From Legionellales bacterium (lineage in GTDB: Bacteria > Pseudomonadota > Gammaproteobacteria > UBA1113): a stretch of DNA of 64,000 nucleotides. The translations under genes and the position numbers were made by a program. The stretch spans positions 80,588 through 144,587 of the forward strand of contig PAPY01000002.1 in the NCBI GenBank assembly GCA_002709565.1, in the 5' to 3' direction. Each line of letters begins with the position of its first letter. Positions within the stretch are counted from its first letter, which is position 1. The notes under the pieces are model-generated. The model did not search any database, was not told the DNA's origin, and saw nothing but the letters and a program-made list of their open reading frames with translations. Of the stretch, positions 57,411 through 64,000 are shown piece after piece.

Positions 57411-58249
57411 TTTAGCCATACTGTCTCGGCTTCGTCGCTGCTTTTATTGGCAATGACGACGAAGTCGGGCCAGTGTTGCTCTGAGATGACACTGGAATAA
57501 CTGTCGATGAAGCCGAGCACGAGATAATCTTTATCCTCCGCTGGTTTCAGCCATTGCGTTAATATATCATCCTTGTAGCCATTCATGTGATGATTGGATT
57601 CGGATAGCAAGAAATCACAGCACTCGTCCATTATTTTAGTGAGACAATGCTCTAAATTATCACGAGTAACGCCTTCAGTATTTTCAATACGAAATAGTTT
57701 AATGCTACTCTCAGCATGGGCACGCCGCGCAAGCTGTAGGGCAGGGTAATGATTGTCATACTCTGCATTATTAATGGCGTGTAAGTCTACCGGTGCGAAT
57801 AGGTGTTTTCTGTATAATAGCGAAGCTATAGCATAGCTGGGTTTTTGTGTTTCAATGGTGTAAATTATTCGCGGGATTGCAATATTTGCATATTGCAAGG
57901 AGGTTAAGGATTGTTTGATGTTGGTAACGGTTGCTCTAAAAGCCTCCTCGACGTTTTGGTGAAGTTTTGGTATAGGTTTTAGTGCATTAATTTTTTGTTG
58001 TAATGGTCTGAATAACTCATTAAGCATCGTTTTTAAATCGGTTAAGGATAACGGCGTCTCATGAAGATGAGAGATGTCTTTTTGAAGATTTTGTAAGACT
58101 GCAAGGATCTGGGTTAGCGCATATACATAAGCACTATTGGTGGTTCCCAATGATTTTATTAAGTCGCAGACATGCCCTGCAATTTCTTCAATTGCCTGGT
58201 TGTAGTGTTGATTGCGATCGATTGCAATATCGGGACTGTTATAGGTCAT
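57377..58249 (-). CDS. Unknown mostly helical protein
   Basis: The 290-residue product has no signal peptide, membrane segment or recognised domain. The N-terminal 140 residues are helical with leucine-rich heptads (YALTQILAVLQNLQKDISHLHE, LKTMLNELFRPLQQKINALKP). The C-terminal half includes YAIASLLYRKHLF and LVLGFIDSYSSVISEQHWPDFVVIANKSS, an alpha/beta pattern. It overlaps the fadJ 3' end by 34 bases on the opposite strand. The 3' overlap is the sort of junction produced by insertion of an accessory gene next to a core operon. Confidence 0.65.
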   Translation of the reverse strand: MTYNSPDIAIDRNQHYNQAIEEIAGHVCDLIKSLGTTNSAYVYALTQILAVLQNLQKDISHLHETPLSLTDLKTMLNELFRPLQQKINALKPIPKLHQNVEEAFRATVTNIKQSLTSLQYANIAIPRIIYTIETQKPSYAIASLLYRKHLFAPVDLHAINNAEYDNHYPALQLARRAHAESSIKLFRIENTEGVTRDNLEHCLTKIMDECCDFLLSESNHHMNGYKDDILTQWLKPAEDKDYLVLGFIDSYSSVISEQHWPDFVVIANKSSDEAETVWLNQPVATPSLRG

Positions 58250-58363
58250 TATGCCATTCCCGTGGGGCTTAAATAGGTCGGTATTTATACAGAATCAGCG
58301 CCCCATCGTCAAGTGTGTTTGGGCTATGCTTGTAAAAGGAGGCAACAAATCACGAGATTAGTC

Positions 58364-61168
58364 ATGACTGACAATACTAGCCACAATGAAGCCCGCATAA
58401 TCGCGATTTTGCGGCAGTTTTTACAAACCTCGGGTAACCCACAGGCGCTGCAGGCGGTGACCCTGGAGGCGGATTTGGAGCGGGATTTGGGGATTGACAG
58501 TCTTGGCCGGGTCGAGCTCTTCAAACGCCTGGAGCAAGCCTTCCACGTGCAATTTCAAGAAGCCGATATCGCGAATATTGTTACGTTGAAGGATTTGCTC
58601 GAGATCTTGAGTGAGCGGGAACCTAGCCTGCAACTTAGTCATAAACGTCTCATCAAGCCTTTGCAAGCGACTCAAGTAGACCCAAGTCAGGCCAATTCGC
58701 TGTTGGATGTGCTCTTCACCTATGCTGAACATGAACCTGACCGCCCACATATCTACATGCAAGATGATACTGGCCAAGAGCATGTTATCACCTATGGTGA
58801 TTTGCTCTCCCGTGCCGGTCATGTTGCCCAGGGCTTGAGTGAGTTAGGGTTACAACCCGGTGAGACTGTCGCAATCATGTTGCCTACCAGTGAGGATTTC
58901 TTTTATGCGTTTACGGGTATTCAACTCGCTGGCGGGGTGCCGGTACCCATTTATCCGCCGTTTCGGCCAGACAAAATCGAAGAATACGTCAGACGTGAAG
59001 CTCGTATTCTCCATAATGCCGATGTCAGAATTTTAATTACTTTTCATGCGGCCAAGCATCTCAGTCGCTTGTTAAAATCTTTCATCCCCAGTCTGATAGC
59101 AGTGACGACGGTAAAACAATTACTGGCAACACCAGGTAAATGTGTCACAGCAGCGCCAAGTCGTCATGACCCGGCGATGATTCAATATACCTCGGGGAGC
59201 ACGTCTGACCCGAAAGGTGTTTTACTCAGTCATGGTAATTTAATCAGTAATATCCAAGCCGTTGCAGATGCGGTGCATATGAAAGCGACGGATGTTGGTG
59301 TTAGTTGGTTGCCACTCTATCATGATATGGGTTTGATTGGGGCATGGATGAATACCATGTATAACGGCATTCCCGTCACGATCATGTCGCCGTTGGCCTT
59401 CTTGGCTCGGCCTGAGCGCTGGTTGTGGACTATTCATTATCACCGCGGCACGATTTCTGGCGGGCCTAATTTTGCCTATGAATTGTGTGTGCAGCGGCTA
59501 GACAAGGCAGATCTACAGGGTTTAGATCTCAGTTGTTGGCGAATTGCCTTTAATGGTGCTGAAGCAATAAATCCAGCGACCTTGGCGCGTTTCACTAAGA
59601 AGTTTGCACCCTATGGTTTTAAGCCTGAGAGTCTATTTCCAGTCTACGGCTTAGCAGAATCTGCCGTTGCTTTATGTGTGCCACCGGTGGGACGCGTCCC
59701 TAGGATTGATAAAGTCGACAGAGATGTTTTCCAAAAGAATCATTTAGCCAAAATGTCAACCAAGCCTGCTGCTAATGACTTACACTTTGTTGCTTGTGGT
59801 AAGCCTTTACCGGGGCATCAGATCCGGGTGGTCAATGATTTAGGTAAAGTGCTGGAAGAACGGCAAGTGGGTAATTTGCAATTTGCTGGGCCATCCACCA
59901 TGCAAGGTTATTACCGTAATCCCCAAGCAACTCACGCTACTATGCATGACGCGTGGGTGGATACCGGGGACTTAGCTTATATTGCGGATGGGGAGTTGTT
60001 TGTTACCGGCCGCAAAAAAGACGTCATCATCAAAGCGGGTCGCAATATATACCCTGACGAAATCGAAGCATTAGCAGCCCATGTGAGTGGTATTCGTAAA
60101 GGCTGTTGTATTGCCTTTGGTGTGCCGGATACAGAGCAGGGCACAGAGAAACTCTGCCTAGTCGCAGAAACACGAGTTACGGATAAAAAATCGCAACAGG
60201 TCTTAATGGCTACATTACAAAAACAGATAACGGCACAAATGGGCATTGCACCGGACCATATTATTTTGGTGCCACCTAAGACTATTCCCAAAACATCCAG
60301 CGGCAAGTTGCAGCGCTCTGCCTGCAAACAACAATACCTTGCTGGCGCTCTGCACAAAGCACCGCCGGTATGGTGGCAAGTGACTAAGTTATTGCTGCGT
60401 AGCAGTTTGCAACAGTTAAAACGTGTTGCAATTACGGTTTCTAAGGCAATGTATACAGGCTATGTCTGGTTAGTAGTGCCACTGACGGCAATGCCCTTAT
60501 GGTTATCATTATTCATTACTACTAAAGCTCAAGCAAAACGGTCAACACGTTGTTGGGCGCGCTTGATTTTTCGTTTGCTGGGGATCTCGGTGAAGGTGCA
60601 GGGGCGCATACACTTAGAGACTGCGGGCAAATGTATTTATGTTGCCAATCATTGCAGTTATCTTGATGCTGTCGTCTTGGCAGGGATATTACCTGACAAT
60701 GTTGCTTTTGTGGGCAAAGAAGAATTGCGCCGCTGGCCGTTTGTCAGAACCTTTGTCAATAAACTTGGCCACCTCACGGTAAATCGCTTTGAGGTACTAG
60801 AGAGTATCGCTGATAGTGAAAAAATCAGCCAATCCTTAGCAGGTGGGCGAGCAATGGTGATATTCCCTGAAGGTACAATGACTGAAGCCACAGGTTTGCG
60901 GCCTTTTAAGTTCGGTGCATTCAATCTGGCATCCGAGACCCATACCCCAATTTGTCCCATCGCTATCAAGGGTACCCGTAGGGTATTTCCAGCTGGTCAT
61001 ATGTTACTCAGTCCGGGTAAAGTGACTGTCACGGTGTGTCCGCTTAGTTATCCACAGGACAGGAGTTGGGAGTCCGCAGCACAAGCCCGTGGGGTTGTGA
61101 GAGATTTGATCGCAAAATATTGTGGTGAAGCCAAGATTGACTTAGTCAGGGCTGGACCCGAAGTGTAA
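58364..61168 (+). CDS. ACP - fatty acyl-AMP ligase - PlsC acyltransferase fusion
   Basis: A single 934-residue protein joins three lipid enzymes. Residues 1-85 are an acyl-carrier domain with GIDSLGRVEL and the phosphopantetheine Ser46. Residues about 110-650 are an adenylate-forming enzyme of fatty acyl-AMP-ligase type: YTSGSTSDPKG (275-285), SWLPLYHDMGLIG, SGGPNFAYELCV, DTGDLAYIADGELFVTGRKK and PKTSSGKLQR. Two hydrophobic helices (about 690-725) follow. The last part is a PlsC-type glycerolipid acyltransferase with NHCSYLD (762-768) and FPEGTMT (834-840). A plausible role is activating a fatty acid, loading it on the built-in carrier and transferring it to a lysolipid at the membrane. Domain order is opposite to Aas. 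The ATG at 58364 lacks a good ribosome site; AGGAGG lies 20 bases further upstream. Confidence 0.87.
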   Translation: MTDNTSHNEARIIAILRQFLQTSGNPQALQAVTLEADLERDLGIDSLGRVELFKRLEQAFHVQFQEADIANIVTLKDLLEILSEREPSLQLSHKRLIKPLQATQVDPSQANSLLDVLFTYAEHEPDRPHIYMQDDTGQEHVITYGDLLSRAGHVAQGLSELGLQPGETVAIMLPTSEDFFYAFTGIQLAGGVPVPIYPPFRPDKIEEYVRREARILHNADVRILITFHAAKHLSRLLKSFIPSLIAVTTVKQLLATPGKCVTAAPSRHDPAMIQYTSGSTSDPKGVLLSHGNLISNIQAVADAVHMKATDVGVSWLPLYHDMGLIGAWMNTMYNGIPVTIMSPLAFLARPERWLWTIHYHRGTISGGPNFAYELCVQRLDKADLQGLDLSCWRIAFNGAEAINPATLARFTKKFAPYGFKPESLFPVYGLAESAVALCVPPVGRVPRIDKVDRDVFQKNHLAKMSTKPAANDLHFVACGKPLPGHQIRVVNDLGKVLEERQVGNLQFAGPSTMQGYYRNPQATHATMHDAWVDTGDLAYIADGELFVTGRKKDVIIKAGRNIYPDEIEALAAHVSGIRKGCCIAFGVPDTEQGTEKLCLVAETRVTDKKSQQVLMATLQKQITAQMGIAPDHIILVPPKTIPKTSSGKLQRSACKQQYLAGALHKAPPVWWQVTKLLLRSSLQQLKRVAITVSKAMYTGYVWLVVPLTAMPLWLSLFITTKAQAKRSTRCWARLIFRLLGISVKVQGRIHLETAGKCIYVANHCSYLDAVVLAGILPDNVAFVGKEELRRWPFVRTFVNKLGHLTVNRFEVLESIADSEKISQSLAGGRAMVIFPEGTMTEATGLRPFKFGAFNLASETHTPICPIAIKGTRRVFPAGHMLLSPGKVTVTVCPLSYPQDRSWESAAQARGVVRDLIAKYCGEAKIDLVRAGPEV

Positions 61169-61299
61169 TGCTATGTAAACAACGGGTAAACACTTTGTAT
61201 TCGCTCTAGCATAATCTTCAATTCCCGTTATACTTACGGCAAACAATAAACCAATAGGACTTGTGCATTGTTAGCACAATAATAATGAAGGGGATCATC

Positions 61300-62250
61300 A
61301 TGACAAATCAAATCCAATCTGCGGTTTTGGCTGCAAAGCGTTCACTAGCAATACCAGCCGCGGTATTGATCAGTGCTTGTTTATTTTTCTTACCGACACA
61401 AAGTCACGCGTCAACCTACAAACTGCCAGCCAATGGTGGTGATGTGGTGGGCGGTGTGCACTACACGACCTTGAAAGGCGGGCAAACATTTTCAGACATA
61501 GCCCAACGTAATCACATTGGTTACTATGAGTTACTTGAAGCCAACCCACAAGTGAATCCAATGCAACCGATTGCTGGTACTAAGATTTTAGTGCCGACGC
61601 GTTTTGTATTACCTAAAGCACCGCGCAAGGGGATTGTGATCAATTTGGCTGAATTGCGCTTATATTACTACCCACCTAATAGCAATACCGTACAGACTTA
61701 TCCTATCGGTATTGGCCGTCAAGGTTGGGAAACCCCAACAGGGACTCTCAAAATTATTCAACGCAAAAAAGACCCTGCTTGGCGTGTGCCAGCTTCTGTT
61801 TGGGCTGACGCTGCAGAGAATGGTATCGTGTTACCGAAAGTGGTACCCCCAGGCCCTGACAATCCATTGGGTCAATACGCGCTACGTTTAAGCCGTCCCA
61901 ATTACCTTATTCATGGTACTAACAAGCCTAATGGCGTTGGTCGTCGCGTGAGTGCGGGTTGTATTCGAATGTACCCTGAAGACATCAAACGTATGTATTC
62001 ACAAGTCAGTATTAATACGCCAGTGACTATCGTGAATCAACCGTTCAAGACGGGTTGGTTAAACGGTAAGTTATACCTCGAAGCTCATCGACCGTTGTTT
62101 GAGCAGCGGGCCCAAGGCAGCGATGCGATGAGCAACAAGATGGTGCATGCTGTCGACACAGCCGCTAGCAAACACGGCGTCGATGTGAGCTGGGCTAAAG
62201 CCAAACGGGTAGCCGTGCAACAGAGCGGTATCCCAGTGGCGATTAACTAG
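61300..62250 (+). CDS. L,D-transpeptidase (YkuD/ErfK family) with LysM domain
   Basis: This is a periplasmic enzyme that cross-links peptidoglycan through 3-3 bonds or attaches proteins to it. The 316-residue product has a signal peptide (LAIPAAVLISACLFFLPTQSHA) and a LysM-like peptidoglycan-binding segment (TLKGGQTFSDIAQRNHIGYYELLEANP). The YkuD catalytic domain follows, with IHGTNKPNGVGRRVSAGCIRM carrying His205 and Cys221. The ATG at 61300 is chosen because AAGGGG lies just upstream. A strong terminator follows. Beyond the catalytic domain there is an extra ~80-residue helical tail. Confidence 0.92.
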   Translation: MTNQIQSAVLAAKRSLAIPAAVLISACLFFLPTQSHASTYKLPANGGDVVGGVHYTTLKGGQTFSDIAQRNHIGYYELLEANPQVNPMQPIAGTKILVPTRFVLPKAPRKGIVINLAELRLYYYPPNSNTVQTYPIGIGRQGWETPTGTLKIIQRKKDPAWRVPASVWADAAENGIVLPKVVPPGPDNPLGQYALRLSRPNYLIHGTNKPNGVGRRVSAGCIRMYPEDIKRMYSQVSINTPVTIVNQPFKTGWLNGKLYLEAHRPLFEQRAQGSDAMSNKMVHAVDTAASKHGVDVSWAKAKRVAVQQSGIPVAIN

Positions 62251-62275
62251 TTAGTACTCATTATTTCAGATGATG

Positions 62276-62306
62276 AAACCGGAGGTTTAGGCCTCCGGTT
62301 TTTTTT
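62276..62306 (+). terminator. Rho-independent terminator of the L,D-transpeptidase gene
   Basis: AAACCGGAGG (62276-62285) pairs with CCTCCGGTTT (62292-62301) around TTTAGG, followed by a run of eight T (62299-62306). It overlaps the stop codon of the convergent gene at 62305. Confidence 0.92.
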
Positions 62307-62994
62307 ATGCGGCCGCAACTTTGCGAGCTCGATGATTGATCCTTATCCATCTCAATAAATCTGGGTATTTAGCTTGTACAAATTCCTGGTAGCTTGCGGC
62401 CATACCAAGTGTGCGTTTTCCTGGATACACTTCGAATTGGGCGTTTAGACTAATCCACAATGGCATTACTGAGCATTCTTCTTTAACATATTCAAAGCAG
62501 TGTTCTTGCATTTTTAGATAGGAGTCGTTCGGCATGCTTTTTAAACCAATATTACGCTCTAGAAATGCAGCAACAGTGGCATTAATGGCTCTAAACATGT
62601 TTCCCTTCTGGCTATAAGCTAAATCAACCAGCTCGCGCTGCTTGGTATACTCATCTGAAAGTAACCAGTCATCCCAGTGGGAAATAGAGTAGGGTATTGA
62701 CAAAGTCCTTAATAGCTCACGATTTCTCATCAGCCATTCATGGCCAAGTTTTCGAGATTTGCTAGCAATGTCAATGTTAAGATCCGGATAGAAAATTGGT
62801 AGAGTGTGACGCTGAAGGCTATCACATACAACAATATGACAGCGGGCAATTCGTCTTTCCAGTAATCTTAATGTTGAGGCTAACTTATCTCCCTCATGAT
62901 AATATTGCCCAACGCTGATGGGCATTACACACAATGCGTGACGTAATTCATCCTGAAACTCTCCTGCTCCCTCAAATATCGCCTTAGTAGACAT
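62305..62994 (-). CDS. tRNA-dependent cyclodipeptide synthase, XYP subfamily
   Basis: Cyclodipeptide synthases use two aminoacyl-tRNAs to make a 2,5-diketopiperazine. The 229-residue product is of family size. The signature MPISVGQYYHEG has the nucleophile Ser27 (AlbC Ser37) with Gln30 at the AlbC Asn40 position. EYVKEECSVMPLW places Tyr169 and Glu173 with the same spacing as AlbC Tyr178 and Glu182. FEVYPGK gives Tyr190-Pro191, so it belongs to the XYP, not the NYH, subfamily. XYP enzymes are known from Legionella and Rickettsiella relatives. No tailoring oxidase or methyltransferase gene adjoins it, so the product is probably an unmodified diketopiperazine. GGAG precedes the ATG. Confidence 0.87.
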   Translation of the reverse strand: MSTKAIFEGAGEFQDELRHALCVMPISVGQYYHEGDKLASTLRLLERRIARCHIVVCDSLQRHTLPIFYPDLNIDIASKSRKLGHEWLMRNRELLRTLSIPYSISHWDDWLLSDEYTKQRELVDLAYSQKGNMFRAINATVAAFLERNIGLKSMPNDSYLKMQEHCFEYVKEECSVMPLWISLNAQFEVYPGKRTLGMAASYQEFVQAKYPDLLRWIRINHRARKVAAA

Positions 62995-63205
62995 AGTGAC
63001 TCCAGCCTGATAGTTTGAGAATACTTGTTATATTTTTCGACACTATAATGATTTTCAAGGTTAATATCAATCAGTTGTTCACTCTAACTTCATGATTTAA
63101 TTAAAAAAATAAAAATCAGCAAATAATATTCAAAAAAACCTGTTTACTAACCACCGAAGGTTTGATATATTTCTGCTCAGAATAGATACAGGAGGATTAG
63201 TTTCA

Positions 63206-64000
63206 ATGGAAATGATCGACTTAACACTAGGGATGGCACTTACCATTCTATCTCTCTTTTATTTGCTACAGCTTGTTAGTGTTGTGAAGGAGCAATATTT
63301 CAAGCCAGTGCAACTGCTTTCATATTTTGGCTTAATGGCTATTTTTCTTTTCATCACAACTTTTTCATTTATACAACATTTAGTGCTGATATCCCTGGGT
63401 GCTTCATTGAATGCAATATTCTGTGGTGGAATTGTAGGATATCTGACTTATCTCAGTGTTAAAGGCCGAAAAGCGGATAATCCCCAAAACTTATTCAATT
63501 TGTTAAAACGAGAGCCTTTATCTATTGCAGCTGTTAATGAAGTTATTGCCGATATGCCGGGTAATGTCTATTGGATGGATCGTGACGGTATATTCTTGGG
63601 CTGTAATAATAACATGTTGAAGATACTGGGGTTAGAATCTGTTGATGAGTATATCGGCAAAAGTTATGATGACTTTTATGAGAGTAGCCATATTGAAGCG
63701 ATCAAAAAAAATGACAGCTATGTAATGGAGAATGACAAAACTCTGACAATCGAAGAATTTGCTATGCCCGGCAACCTTACTTATTTAACCCAAAAAAGCC
63801 CATTGCATTTAAATCACAAAGAAGTTGATGGAATGCTGGGTATTTCTATGAATATTACTGAGCTGAAAGATACCAAAGATCAGCTCGAGAAAGCCCTAGT
63901 TGCTGCAGAAGCAGCAAACAAAGCCAAAAAACAATTCATCGAAAGCATGAGCCATGATTTGCGGACACCGCTGTCGGGAATGATTGGTATGGCGGAAATA
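63206..64000 (+). CDS. Membrane sensor histidine kinase, N-terminal part (cut by window end)
   Basis: An open frame of 265 codons runs to the window edge. AGGAGG lies 10 bases before the ATG. Three hydrophobic helices (about residues 6-22, 34-55 and 58-80) are followed by a PAS domain (VIADMPGNVYWMDRDGIFLGCNNN). A coiled linker (LKDTKDQLEKALVAAEAANKAK) leads to the dimerisation/phosphoacceptor motif FIESMSHDLRTPLSGMIGMAE with its His. The ATPase domain, and any receiver domain, lies beyond the window. The SHDLRTPLSGM form is common in hybrid kinases. It is divergent from the cyclodipeptide synthase gene. Confidence 0.88.
   Translation, partial: MEMIDLTLGMALTILSLFYLLQLVSVVKEQYFKPVQLLSYFGLMAIFLFITTFSFIQHLVLISLGASLNAIFCGGIVGYLTYLSVKGRKADNPQNLFNLLKREPLSIAAVNEVIADMPGNVYWMDRDGIFLGCNNNMLKILGLESVDEYIGKSYDDFYESSHIEAIKKNDSYVMENDKTLTIEEFAMPGNLTYLTQKSPLHLNHKEVDGMLGISMNITELKDTKDQLEKALVAAEAANKAKKQFIESMSHDLRTPLSGMIGMAEI

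Overview
This is a chromosomal window from a gammaproteobacterium, most likely in or near the order Legionellales (Coxiella/Legionella/Rickettsiella/Berkiella-like). That placement is inferred. It rests on the gammaproteobacterial core order pyrG-kdsA-eno-ftsB and surE-nlpD-rpoS, an XYP-type cyclodipeptide synthase, phenylalanine hydroxylase genes, a LuxR solo, and many large eukaryote-like or unrecognised proteins typical of host-associated members. No rRNA, tRNA, CRISPR array, transposase or phage gene was found.

Layout. 1-7.4 kb is a core housekeeping block on the + strand: the tail of an unknown gene, pyrG, kdsA, eno, ftsB, a small lipoprotein, surE, nlpD and rpoS. 7.5-12.7 kb is mixed: two small secreted cysteine-containing proteins, an AAA/DUF4143 ATPase with a striking palindromic operator, a cytochrome b561, a PLP aminotransferase and a CBS protein. 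12.7-43.7 kb is an accessory region dominated by large proteins. It holds an ankyrin-like 901-aa protein, a LuxR regulator and a 1079-aa protein with twenty PAPQPD-type repeats. It also holds six paralogous divergent Ser/Thr-kinase-like proteins in one orientation, interrupted only by htpG, which has its own textbook sigma-32 promoter. The region ends with a LapD-like degenerate GGDEF/EAL receptor, a 602-aa protein with a C-terminal membrane hairpin and a 503-aa coiled-coil protein.

43.9-64 kb returns to metabolism and defence-type modules. In order these are a hisC-like/phhA/phhB aromatic amino-acid operon, a minor-pilin cluster (pilV-pilW-pilX), a short-chain dehydrogenase, and a hipBA toxin-antitoxin pair behind three evenly spaced operators. 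They are followed by a fadE-fadI-fadJ beta-oxidation operon, a one-polypeptide ACP/fatty acyl-AMP ligase/PlsC fusion, an L,D-transpeptidase, an orphan cyclodipeptide synthase and the start of a membrane histidine kinase cut by the window edge.

The most interesting system is the kinase array. All six members share signatures outside the usual kinase motifs (VRRxGGK before the glycine loop, LKxxTxxxNxR at beta-3, DVDGxYxxxMRxLG in the hinge region, WxxxGxPxYG after the core). All keep the ATP-binding Lys and catalytic Asp, but they vary the DFG residue. Four of the six end in a hydrophobic hairpin; three of these tails, plus that of the nearby non-kinase 602-aa protein, carry a GWA motif. A second notable observation is a 136-bp palindromic element present twice with compensatory stem changes, one copy lying in frame inside pilW. 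Comparisons were made by eye; no database search was run.
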